Assembly (NCBI GenBank): GCA_028717785.1
Contig: JAQUND010000007.1
Span: 10,117-74,116 of the forward strand
DNA: 64,000 nucleotides
Reading direction: 5' to 3'
Source of the DNA: Candidatus Nanoarchaeia archaeon
Lineage (GTDB): Archaea > Nanoarchaeota > Nanoarchaeia > SCGC-AAA011-G17 > JAFCDX01
This document shows, one piece after another, positions 49,783 through 57,300 of this stretch (position 1 is the first letter of the stretch; each line of letters opens with the position of its first letter). The position numbers and the translations under genes were made by a program. The notes beneath the pieces were generated by a model, which was not told the DNA's origin, searched no databases, and was given only the letters and a program-made list of their open reading frames with translations.

Positions 49783-50369
49783 TATGGCTTCTCGAAATGC
49801 AGGCAACCATTTTCGACATAGGCCATGACTGGACCGTCACCGAAACCGAGACAACTACGACGGAATGTAATACGTCCATCTGAATGGACGATGTTTCCGT
49901 CTGTCAAGGGCGTTGTACCATTGATGATGATTTTGGAATTGTCAACCATGTCGCCGGGATTCCAGCCGAGTTGTCTGACGATGGAAGCAGGGATACGAAG
50001 TCTGGCATTGCAATCGGAACGAACTTTTGTTTTTTGTGAGTTTGTCGACGGAGTTGTTCCCGGAAAATTGACGGTATTTTGCGGGGGCATTGCGCTCTGA
50101 TTTCTTCTTTTGTAATCATTGGGATCTGAACCCATGGGATGATACAAGAAAGCGGTTGCCGGACCATTGGACGTTTGAACATCGATAAGAGTTGTTGCAT
50201 ACCCTTGCAGGACAACCAATGCGTTTTGTCTGAGCCAGGCAGCAACTATGGAATTTTTCACCCAGTGCTGATCTTCTTTGATGGAGTTTCCGATGTCTAC
50301 CGATGTAAACATTCCTCCTTGGGCACCGAATTGCTCGACTTTTGCTTGGATGATAGAATCATCAGACAT
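49782..50369 (-). CDS. winged-helix/AbrB-like two-domain protein, 195 aa
   Basis: ATAAGGAGGTTCT precedes ATG. The first about 75 residues are helical with a strand (possible winged helix). The C-terminal domain holds CNARLRIPASIVRQLGWNPGD, similar to AbrB/SpoVT swapped-hairpin proteins. GC content is higher than that of neighbours. May regulate the operon. Confidence 0.45.
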   Translation of the reverse strand: MSDDSIIQAKVEQFGAQGGMFTSVDIGNSIKEDQHWVKNSIVAAWLRQNALVVLQGYATTLIDVQTSNGPATAFLYHPMGSDPNDYKRRNQSAMPPQNTVNFPGTTPSTNSQKTKVRSDCNARLRIPASIVRQLGWNPGDMVDNSKIIINGTTPLTDGNIVHSDGRITFRRSCLGFGDGPVMAYVENGCLHFEKP

Positions 50370-50378
50370 AGAACCTCC

Positions 50379-51791
50379 TTATTTGGTCATTTCAACCAGA
50401 TATGTTAAAGTGGCTTGTTGCAATTTGAAAACAATAAATTCGTCATTATATAACGATCTTCCTTTTTGAGCATGAATTGAGTCATATCCATGTGGTATTC
50501 CAGAATACCGAGCGTCATGGGCTACAAATGTTTTTCCCATAGCAACATTTGCAAGAAATAAGAAAGAATTTGAATTTTTATTGCCACGTCCGCCCCAAAA
50601 TCCTGTAGAGTAATTAAGAGATTTCGTCGATGCATTAGCAAAATAAATACCATCACCGAACATACGACCTGTGACATGACCGGCATTGCATGAAGGGATG
50701 ATCAGACCCCCCTTGAGAATACTCAAAATATTGCCATTTTTTGAGCCATGGAAGAGTTCATGTTGGTTACCGAATTGTTTTTCAGTTTTTTCAAATCTTG
50801 CTCTTTCTGCAGGTATTTTGATTTTGAAAACGTTTTTAGGTTTCCAGTTCCACACATCAGAACCACGATGATTTCCCGCTTTTGTTGTCGTAATATAGGA
50901 GTAAATTCGATCAATTTCTCTTTTGTCGGAAACTATTTCGATATCTGTACCAAGAGCGCGTTTTTGTTGTGCGGCATTTTGCATGGCGGCACCCATTGTA
51001 ACAGCTGATTCAAGGTTGTCAAGCAATTCGAATTCTTCGGCGAGTTTTGCCGCAGAAAGAATCCAGTCATCTTTTGTTATTTTGTGTCCAAAGGGATGGG
51101 GAATCATGGAGAAATATTTTGCATTGTGATCTCGAGTCAATTGATTGTCGGGGTTGATTTCGTCATTAACCATCAGAGATTTCAAAGACATAAGTGGGAC
51201 TCTTGCATTTGCCACATGTTCTTTTGTGACGGGACCCAGGGGAGTTTCAAACCCATTTGATGTTAGTTTCAAGGTTGTCAATGTAGAAATGGTATGGATG
51301 TTTTCATCGACAATTTGACGGATAATTCGAGCAACTTCCGGATTGGAATAAGAGTCAACAACATCATCTTTTTTGACTGAAACAGTAATGCCAACATTTT
51401 TTCCGCGGACATTGACAGAGCCAACCGTGGGTGCGAATGTCTCGACCAATTCATATTTTTCAACACGGTTTCCACCGAGTTCGCTTTCTTTTTTCTTGCC
51501 TTTGAGTTTTGAAGCGAGGATAACTTCAAATTCACGATCTGCTGTTGAAAGATCGAGAGGTCTACCGAGGTATTCATCGCGGACTTCATAAACATCGGTT
51601 TTTCCGAGACGGCCATAATGAGTAAATAACCGATATTGACCTTTAGAATTTTTTTGAAGCTCTATTGAATAGAACTTGTTGTTGTTTCCTTCAGGGTTGC
51701 CGCAGAATAAAACTTTATGTTTTACTGTTTCTGTAAAACCATCGTTTTCAGGTCCTGACACTTTCCGGGATTTTAACAGTTTTTCCGCCAT
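50379..51791 (-). CDS. WGR-PARP ADP-ribosyltransferase, 470 aa
   Basis: AGGAGACTCAA then ATG. Residues about 25-130 form a WGR-like domain (NKFYSIELQ...THYGRLGKTD). Residues about 170-290 are a helical PARP regulatory-like region (ETPLGPVTKEHV). The catalytic domain (about 330-470) has ELFHGSK, GDGIYFANASTKSLNY and NDEFIVF, i.e. the H-Y-E triad of poly-ADP-ribose polymerases. Predicted to sense damaged nucleic-acid ends and ADP-ribosylate protein or nucleic acid. GC-rich relative to its neighbours. Confidence 0.88.
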   Translation of the reverse strand: MAEKLLKSRKVSGPENDGFTETVKHKVLFCGNPEGNNNKFYSIELQKNSKGQYRLFTHYGRLGKTDVYEVRDEYLGRPLDLSTADREFEVILASKLKGKKKESELGGNRVEKYELVETFAPTVGSVNVRGKNVGITVSVKKDDVVDSYSNPEVARIIRQIVDENIHTISTLTTLKLTSNGFETPLGPVTKEHVANARVPLMSLKSLMVNDEINPDNQLTRDHNAKYFSMIPHPFGHKITKDDWILSAAKLAEEFELLDNLESAVTMGAAMQNAAQQKRALGTDIEIVSDKREIDRIYSYITTTKAGNHRGSDVWNWKPKNVFKIKIPAERARFEKTEKQFGNQHELFHGSKNGNILSILKGGLIIPSCNAGHVTGRMFGDGIYFANASTKSLNYSTGFWGGRGNKNSNSFLFLANVAMGKTFVAHDARYSGIPHGYDSIHAQKGRSLYNDEFIVFKLQQATLTYLVEMTK

Positions 51792-52260
51792 TTGAGTCTC
51801 CTATCGTTTCTATACAGTCCCAATCTTCATCTAAAATATCTTTCAAAGTTTGCTGAAACAATAGATGTGATTGAAATATTTTTTCTGGTGGAACTTTTGA
51901 GCCAAATGTTCTAGCATTAACTCTTGAAACAGCCACATTTGGGTCTGTAGGAAAAAGAATTGCTTTGCGTTTAAAATCCGATACTTGAAGAGGAAGAGCC
52001 CCAAGAAAGTCTCTTCTTAAAAATGTACTTGTGTTAGTTGCATCAAATGTTATTGAAATATTATTTACTAAAGCCCAACGTGTTGTGTATTTTGCAATAT
52101 TCCAAACAGTCTCTTCTTGACTATGATTTGAAATATCACCAGTTAAATATAATCGTATTGAATCAGGACAGACAACATAAGTTTTTCGAGGTTGTATGTT
52201 TAGCCAAGTAGATTTCCCAGAACCGGGAATACCGATCAACATATTGAACCAAATATCCAT
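51748..52260 (-). CDS. polynucleotide-kinase-type P-loop kinase, 170 aa
   Basis: Walker A GIPGSGKSTW at the N-terminus, then VCPDSIR and FDATNTSTFLRRDFL as in AAA_33/T4 Pnk kinase domains. No phosphatase domain. It would phosphorylate 5'-OH nucleic-acid ends. Joined to the ThiF gene by a one-base overlap and to PARP by 44 nt. Confidence 0.8.
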   Translation of the reverse strand: MDIWFNMLIGIPGSGKSTWLNIQPRKTYVVCPDSIRLYLTGDISNHSQEETVWNIAKYTTRWALVNNISITFDATNTSTFLRRDFLGALPLQVSDFKRKAILFPTDPNVAVSRVNARTFGSKVPPEKIFQSHLLFQQTLKDILDEDWDCIETIGDSNGGKTVKIPESVRT

Positions 52261-52892
52261 TATATTCTCGAAATTTTGAAGTCTTTTAAAGTTATCACGA
52301 AATTACGCTTTTCACCTGTTTCTAAATATGCTATTAATATCTCTGTCGCTACAGCAATAGCCAACAAAATTATATTCCTTGCTAAAGGATATTCACATAT
52401 ATCCATATTAGTTACTTCATCAGGCACTCTGTATTTTTCGTTCCAGATTATTTCAGCATAATCTTGGAACAAACCAATATGCAAACAATCAATGTTATTT
52501 TCTTTACAATATTCTGTTATCAATTTTCTACTTGGTACATTGTCAAAGCCATCAATAACTAAACTTGAAGGCTCTATAAGATTAAGATTTGATTTATCAA
52601 GTTTTTTAGAAATTGCAGTAATTTGCGTATTGAGAACTTCAAACATTCTATTTCTTAATGCTGTTACTTTAAGCTGTCCAATCTCTCTTGAGCTCCATAT
52701 TTGTGTATGTCTATTTCCATCTTCAACTCTGTCAAAATCTATTACGGAAATTTTTTTGAAGCCTTGACGGATCAAATTATCGACAAGATTAGAACCTATA
52801 GCTCCAGCACCACACATAGTAATAGAAAATTTTGACATCATTTCGAATAATACTTTTTCCCGATATAGTTCTTCATGTTTGAAAGTACTCAT
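52260..52892 (-). CDS. ThiF/E1-like adenylyltransferase (PRTRC-ThiF type), 210 aa
   Basis: Rossmann motif GAGAIGSNLVDNLIRQG, then VIDFDRVEDGNRHTQ and VIDGFDNVPSR define the E1/ThiF ATP site. A candidate thioester Cys is in MDICEYPLARN. It should adenylate the C-terminal Gly of a ubiquitin-like partner; the candidate is the product of 56023. Confidence 0.88.
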   Translation of the reverse strand: MSTFKHEELYREKVLFEMMSKFSITMCGAGAIGSNLVDNLIRQGFKKISVIDFDRVEDGNRHTQIWSSREIGQLKVTALRNRMFEVLNTQITAISKKLDKSNLNLIEPSSLVIDGFDNVPSRKLITEYCKENNIDCLHIGLFQDYAEIIWNEKYRVPDEVTNMDICEYPLARNIILLAIAVATEILIAYLETGEKRNFVITLKDFKISRI

Positions 52893-53125
52893 TTTATCTC
52901 TCTTTCAATATCCCATGCAGGTCTGAATTTATCAAGTACTATATATCCTCTTGACATAGCTTTCTCTTGGAATTTTTTAAATGAACATTCCAAAATTATT
53001 TCCTGTTTTTCGTTACTGTCATAAAATTCGGCAGATATAGAACATAAGCGAGCTGCACATCCTGTTTTCTTTTCTATATACACTTTTTCTTTTGTTGCAT
53101 AGACATTATAAGGAAATTTAGACAA
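52889..53125 (-). CDS. hypothetical protein, 78 aa
   Basis: TTG start without SD, coupled by ATGA to thiF at its end. Strand-rich, with one central helix. It may be joined to the small upstream ORF by recoding (TAG and TGA lie between in the same frame). Confidence 0.5.
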   Translation of the reverse strand: MSKFPYNVYATKEKVYIEKKTGCAARLCSISAEFYDSNEKQEIILECSFKKFQEKAMSRGYIVLDKFRPAWDIEREIK

Positions 53126-53149
53126 TGCTCATTTTTTTCTTTCTTTTTT

Positions 53150-53257
53150 CTAATTTTTTCCTGAGCTTTTTATTAAATAATGCACCTTTATTTTCATAGA
53201 AGCAAGCCAGTTAATAACATCTTCAGGAGTTTCTTTTTTGAACCCTTTATTTTTCAT
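53150..53257 (-). CDS. short ORF, 35 aa
   Basis: ATGA overlap with the JAB gene end. Sequence TPEDVINWLAS looks like a real helix. Stops at TAG. Confidence 0.45.
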   Translation of the reverse strand: MKNKGFKKETPEDVINWLASMKIKVHYLIKSSGKN

Positions 53258-53667
53258 AGAATTCCAATATAAAAATGTTTGATTAGTTTATCTCTCATAA
53301 TTGGTTGGTAGTTCACATTGCCGCCAGGCCAACGTTTAAATAAATAACAATTTCTCCAAAGAAATTCTCTTCTTTTTTTATGGTCATACATGATCCCACA
53401 AATCAATGGGCGTTCTAAAGTTCTAACCCAAGAACGCATTGTTTTTTTGTCTTCTTTGCTTGGATTCAAAGTAACCGTAGTTGGATGGGTATGAAACCAC
53501 CCGATGATAAATTTTGACAAACCTTTTCGCCAATCAAATTCTACAGCAAACTCTTCACCTTCATCCAAATATTTAAGCCAACCGAAAATAAATTTTCCAA
53601 TTTTAAAACCGTATAATGTCCAGCATCTTTCTTTAAAAGTTGTGAGTTCTATGGATTCTTCCTGCAT
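53254..53667 (-). CDS. JAB/JAMM metallopeptidase (PRTRC-A-like), 137 aa
   Basis: The JAMM zinc motif is intact: GWFHTHP...LNPSKEDKKTM, with HxH, Ser and Asp at the expected spacing, and an upstream Glu in EFAVEFD. JAB enzymes cleave ubiquitin-like proteins after Gly-Gly. Start overlaps the previous gene end by 35 nt. Confidence 0.9.
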   Translation of the reverse strand: MQEESIELTTFKERCWTLYGFKIGKFIFGWLKYLDEGEEFAVEFDWRKGLSKFIIGWFHTHPTTVTLNPSKEDKKTMRSWVRTLERPLICGIMYDHKKRREFLWRNCYLFKRWPGGNVNYQPIMRDKLIKHFYIGIL

Positions 53668-54478
53668 GCTGACCCTCTCTCATAACTGTTATAAGACTTT
53701 TTAAATCATATTTTCTATCTTCACCAGACAAACAAATTCCAGCAGTTATTACGCTATGACTTTCGTTTTTACTCACATGGCTTGTATATTGTTGTCCATC
53801 GACAATATAAGTTACGCTGAAATGGTCGCTTTTTTCCGTAAATTTTATAAATTCGCCACCAGCATGTTCAACATCATCTTTAAGAGATGTCTTCTTTTTG
53901 TCAATTACAAGTTTTTTATCAAGTGTAACTCTTAAAGTATAAGCAATTTTTTCTTCGATTGTCAAACCCGAATAATTAATTTTCTTTGAATCGACAACTT
54001 TCAACAATTTCTCTCTTAAATATGATGCCTTTGAAATGTCATTTGAATAATCCAATTGATGGTACCAGAAATTTGCGCCATCAAAACGCACAATGACTCT
54101 GTCAAAATCTTGAACTGAATCATCAGTAAGATACACAGGGATCATTTGCTCAAATGGAAGTTTTAAATTATTTGATTTTTCGGGTATACCAAAATAAACG
54201 TTATTTTTTTTCATTACAAGAATAAAACGAATCTTGGTTAGAAACTTCAAATAAGTATCGATATCAGAAAGATCAGCCTGTTCGACAGTTTTTGCTGTCT
54301 TTCTGTCTATGGATTGTATTTTATACCAACCTGGAGTTTTTTGCGAAATTTTGAATTTATAAACAATGCCTTCGATCTTGGTGGCTACATATTCATTAAA
54401 AAAAATAGGGGAGATAAACTCTTGAATAGCCGCTTCTTTCTCCCCTACTTTTTTAATAAGATCAAAAACATTAGACAT
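53633..54478 (-). CDS. E2-like / PRTRC-B-like protein candidate, 281 aa
   Basis: Start 54478 overlaps the stop of the vWA gene by 8 nt. N-terminal half strand-rich (FKISQKTPGWYKI). The C-terminal end ITAGICLSGEDRKYDLKSL places one Cys in a context resembling prokaryotic E2/PRTRC-B ends. Assignment rests mainly on its place between JAB and the Ubl-TROVE pair. Confidence 0.5.
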   Translation of the reverse strand: MSNVFDLIKKVGEKEAAIQEFISPIFFNEYVATKIEGIVYKFKISQKTPGWYKIQSIDRKTAKTVEQADLSDIDTYLKFLTKIRFILVMKKNNVYFGIPEKSNNLKLPFEQMIPVYLTDDSVQDFDRVIVRFDGANFWYHQLDYSNDISKASYLREKLLKVVDSKKINYSGLTIEEKIAYTLRVTLDKKLVIDKKKTSLKDDVEHAGGEFIKFTEKSDHFSVTYIVDGQQYTSHVSKNESHSVITAGICLSGEDRKYDLKSLITVMREGQHAGRIHRTHNF

Positions 54479-56021
54479 AAGACTTTCGAATCGGAAGTGG
54501 AAAGTCCATAATTTCATAAACAAGGTCTAACTTTGATTTACGAGAAAGCAAAGGTATCAGACCTGAAAGTCCATAGTAGTCATTTCCTGATGGTTCATAT
54601 GAATCAAAAGAAATTCCTGCGTTTTTAAGCGAAGTACTGAGTCCAGTTTTTTTGTCACCTACTCTTACGATAATAATTGCAGGAGTTACTTTCATTTCCT
54701 GTACATACTTTGGAAATACATCAGCAAATCGTGGATTCTGGTTTTCATCCTCATCAGTCACAATAATGAGCTGTTCAGCATATAATTTATACCTGATCAT
54801 GAAATCAAGAGCACAACCAACTGAAGTTCTACCGCTTGCATGGATTGGCGCAAATGCTTTTTCCCAAGCAGTTAATGTATTTTCACTTGCTTTAACAGCT
54901 TGTGCCATAGTATCAAATGCGACACCGAACAAATCAGCTTCCATTGAACCACAAATTGTTGCAGCAATCTGTTTTCCAACTTGAATTGCAACATCCATAG
55001 AACCTGATCTGTCAATGAGCAACCCAGTAGAAACTTTGATTGACCCAGATTTTTTGATTTGCTTATCAGCAATTTCATCCAACTGCTTGAGAACAGTTTC
55101 GTCTTTGACTCTTCCTGTCTGCTTAGCTCTTTTGGATTTGAGAGCAGTTACATTCTTTGCTGTTTTTGCTGCTTCAAGTTTTTCTGTGATCAATTTTTTT
55201 GTTCCAGGATTATCCATTGCACCTTTTTCTTGCAAAGAAGCAATGTTTGTAATAATTTCCTGAGCAGTCATGTTATTGATCAAAGCAATCAAAATAGATG
55301 GCGTAATTTTATCTCTCAAACCTACTGCAATAGTGTAAGGAATTTTATGTTGCACCATCAGATTGGCTGCTTTCTCAGGCGTATCAGCTTCTCTGATTTG
55401 TTTGAAAACAGTAAGTTTGCTATCTTCAGGAAATTTTTCTTCAAACAGGATTTGTTGTGCTCTTGGACAAGGTTTGATCTGAACACCTTTACCTGCATAA
55501 AAAGATTTCAAATCATTGAAATTTGTCAGAGCAACAGAATCAAATCTATCATTGTCTTTTTCAAGCCAACGAACATATCTTTCGATTTCAGTTCGAAGTA
55601 TGTTTGGGATATTTTTGATAAGACCAACTTGTTTCTTAGAATTTTTGATCTCATCAATCATTTTCTTTCCGCGTTTGACTTGTTCACCCGTCTTTTCCCT
55701 CAGAGTGATTTTCTTCCCTTTAATGAAACTGAGAATTTTGATTTTCATAAAGGGAGCTTGATTTTGAAAAAGAGCAATACCTGTTTCGCGATTGTCCAAG
55801 AAAGGATCTGTGATCAACATGGCTGTGAAAACTTCATTATGATCACGAAGATCACCATTCTTTTTGTACCATGCAGCAAGATGTGCATAGAACACAGGAT
55901 CTTTCTCTCTCATTTCTGCATGAATTTTTTGCAATTCACCCGTGTCTCGATGAGGACAGGTCATAAATGAGTTGAGGATTTTAACCCTGATGTCTTGTTC
56001 TTTTTTTACCATAGTTGTCAT
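54471..56021 (-). CDS. TROVE-like/vWA (Ro60-like) protein, 516 aa
   Basis: Start 56021 after GGGGAGGTCATTAAA; an upstream frame to 56105 lacks an SD. Residues about 1-300 are helical repeats comparable to the TROVE ring of Ro60/Rsr. Residues about 325-500 are a vWA domain with the MIDAS set DRSGSM, GRTSVG and TDEDEN. Ro proteins bind Y RNAs and misfolded or damaged RNAs. The SD lies in the Gly-Gly codons of the Ubl gene. Confidence 0.8.
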   Translation of the reverse strand: MTTMVKKEQDIRVKILNSFMTCPHRDTGELQKIHAEMREKDPVFYAHLAAWYKKNGDLRDHNEVFTAMLITDPFLDNRETGIALFQNQAPFMKIKILSFIKGKKITLREKTGEQVKRGKKMIDEIKNSKKQVGLIKNIPNILRTEIERYVRWLEKDNDRFDSVALTNFNDLKSFYAGKGVQIKPCPRAQQILFEEKFPEDSKLTVFKQIREADTPEKAANLMVQHKIPYTIAVGLRDKITPSILIALINNMTAQEIITNIASLQEKGAMDNPGTKKLITEKLEAAKTAKNVTALKSKRAKQTGRVKDETVLKQLDEIADKQIKKSGSIKVSTGLLIDRSGSMDVAIQVGKQIAATICGSMEADLFGVAFDTMAQAVKASENTLTAWEKAFAPIHASGRTSVGCALDFMIRYKLYAEQLIIVTDEDENQNPRFADVFPKYVQEMKVTPAIIIVRVGDKKTGLSTSLKNAGISFDSYEPSGNDYYGLSGLIPLLSRKSKLDLVYEIMDFPLPIRKSYV

Positions 56022-56022
56022 T

Positions 56023-56274
56023 TTAATGACCTCCCCATCTCGCATTGGGACGTACGGTGATATTTCCGTTCGAGTTGATTTCGACAAAATGAGCTTCAAA
56101 TTCATTTTGATTCACATCATAATGATTTGCTAAAGCTCGTTTTACAATTTCTGGTGTCATATTTCTTGGTTCAGGATTTGTTACTCCCAGAGCTTCATGT
56201 CTATCTGGTCTGAACACTTCGTCAAACTCAAGATCTTCATTTCTTCCGCCGTAAACAACATGGATCGTTGACAT
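56023..56274 (-). CDS. ubiquitin-like modifier candidate (PRTRC-C-like), 83 aa
   Basis: Beta-hairpin (IHVVYGGRNEDLEFDEVF), helix (TPEIVKRALANHY) and final strands ending RWGGH. The size and layout suit a beta-grasp or PRTRC-C protein. The end Gly-Gly-His would give a free Gly-Gly after removal of one residue, as JAB processing predicts. First gene of the operon. Confidence 0.7.
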   Translation of the reverse strand: MSTIHVVYGGRNEDLEFDEVFRPDRHEALGVTNPEPRNMTPEIVKRALANHYDVNQNEFEAHFVEINSNGNITVRPNARWGGH

Positions 56275-56341
56275 AGTTCATTCCTTTCTTTTGCTTGTTG
56301 CTCTATTTCTATATTTTAACTTGTAAAATTCTAAAAATAAT

Positions 56342-56380
56342 GCTAAAAACAAAAGAGGGCTCTTTTGATTGAGCCCTCTT
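56342..56380 (-). terminator. terminator of the tRNA array
   Basis: GAGGGCTC/GAGCCCTC with an 8-nt loop, followed on the minus strand by TTTTGTTTTT. It separates the tRNA array from the Ubl operon. Confidence 0.8.
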
Positions 56381-56439
56381 CTTCATCGTGAATTTTAAAA
56401 TTTAAGTCATGTCTGAGTTCTGAGAGCTGTTTTCTTTGT

Positions 56440-56514
56440 CCAATTAGCAGTTGGGTGCCTTAAACCACTCGGCCATACTCCACCGCCGGTGGAGCAGTCA
56501 GATTTGAACTGACG
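56440..56514 (-). tRNA. circularly permuted tRNA-Ser (GCU)
   Basis: The 3' half comes first on the minus strand (56514-56488: T-arm GTCAG-TTCAAAT-CTGAC, then TGCTCCACC). After a GGC linker (56487-56485) the 5' half follows (56484-56440: GGTGGAGTA, D-arm TGGCCGAGTGGTTTAAGGCA, anticodon arm CCAA-CTGCTAA-TTGG). Acceptor TGGAGTA/TGCTCCA pairs across the linker. The break falls in the long variable arm. Needs cutting at the linker, and ligation or a tolerated nick in the variable arm. Confidence 0.75.
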
Positions 56515-56602
56515 AAAAAAATGTAAGCTTCCAAGGTTAAAAGACATGACTTATTTTTTCCTTATTTAAAAGACAAGTGTTCGAGTTATAAATGCTATTT
56601 TT

Positions 56603-56678
56603 TGGTCGCTTTTCCTGGATTTGAACCAAGAACGAATTGTTCCAATAACAATTGCTCTACCAATTGAGCTTAAAAGCA
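56603..56678 (-). tRNA. tRNA-Gln (UUG)
   Basis: Normal order: acceptor TGCTTTT/AAAAGCG, D-arm GCTC-AATTGGTA-GAGC, anticodon arm ATTGT-TATTGGA-ACAAT, T-arm CTTGG-TTCAAAT-CCAGG, encoded ACCA end. Confidence 0.85.
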
Positions 56679-56757
56679 TGTAAGCACTTAGAGTTAAAGA
56701 ACACTTGTTTATTTTTCAAAATTAAAACTGCTCGAGTTACGTATGCTATTTTTTACT

Positions 56758-56845
56758 TTCCCCCACCAAGAAAACACATATTTTCTTAGCGGGGGAATGA
56801 CGAATCGAACGTCAAACTTCGGTTTGGTGAACTAAAGTTATATCC
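56758..56845 (-). tRNA. tRNA-like element, apparently permuted, identity unresolved
   Basis: T-arm TGACG-TTCGATT-CGTCA (56814-56798) and 3' acceptor strand TTCCCCC (56797-56791) precede the 5' acceptor strand GGGGGAA (56764-56758). They are joined by a 10-bp hairpin with TATGTG loop. About 31 nt upstream of the T-arm could hold a partial D and anticodon arm, but I cannot fold a standard 7-base loop, so the amino acid is unknown. It may be decayed. Confidence 0.45.
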
Positions 56846-56932
56846 ATGTAAGCACCCGATGTTAAAGAGCAGTTTTAAAAATTTATTTTCAATTTGAAAT
56901 GAACAAATGCTCGAGTTGTAAATGCTAGTTTT

Positions 56933-57008
56933 TGGCTACTTTTTCAGGATTCGAACCTGAGACTTATCGCTTAATAGGCAATCGCTCTACCAGCTGAGCT
57001 ACAAAGTA
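56933..57008 (-). tRNA. tRNA-Asn-like with anticodon AUU
   Basis: Acceptor TACTTTG/AAAAGTA (one mismatch), D-arm GCTC-AGCTGGTA-GAGC, anticodon arm ATTGC-CTATTAA-GCGAT, T-arm TCAGG-TTCGAAT-CCTGA, encoded GCCA. The loop gives anticodon ATT, where GTT would be normal. Confidence 0.8.
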
Positions 57009-57041
57009 ATGTAAGCACTTGCTGTTAAAGAGCATTTGTTC

Positions 57042-57300
57042 TAGAATAAATATATATCAAAGTTAGCAAAAGTAACAATTATTTTTAAAAAATATTTTTT
57101 ATTTTCATTTTAAACCAATAAGGTGGTATAATCTATAATATAAGGATAAGGGTAGATATTTGTTGGTTAGATAGATTTGATTTACTCTCAATTAAATTCC
57201 TTCCTATCAAAATTAAATTAACTTGACGATTTCTGGAACATTGATTAATTCAAAAGTTGTTCTGGATGTTTTTTTGCTGCCCATAACAATGGGAGGGAAT
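57042..57300. promoter_or_regulatory. divergent intergenic region between tRNA array and TPR gene
   Basis: On the plus strand GGTATAAT (TATAAT 57127-57132) is a good extended -10 for the TPR gene, leaving a leader of about 165 nt. On the minus strand AT-rich TATATATTTATT lies just before the first tRNA unit and probably holds its promoter. Confidence 0.45.

Larger units (their letters stand above)
56406..57041 (-). repeat. four-unit tRNA array with processing stems
   Basis: Each tRNA lies in a hairpin. Outer stems differ in sequence but pair perfectly: 57041-57030/56912-56901, 56876-56867/56733-56724, 56708-56699/56582-56573, 56550-56542/56414-56406. Inside them come conserved TTTAAC on the 5' side and AACTC on the 3' side, then a second helix (AAGTGCT/AGCATTT) ending TACAT before the tRNA. 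Covariation marks a conserved RNA structure. Confidence 0.8.

Noticed and set aside
56760..56770. Plus-strand CCCCCACCA looking like a tRNA 3' end
   Set aside because: The T-loop consensus (TTCGATT) is on the minus strand, and no plus-strand T-arm precedes it.
33800..57260. ATTAATTCAAA before genes 33837, 45945 and in 57244 as a late promoter motif
   Set aside because: Only three AT-rich matches at different distances; expected by chance in this composition.
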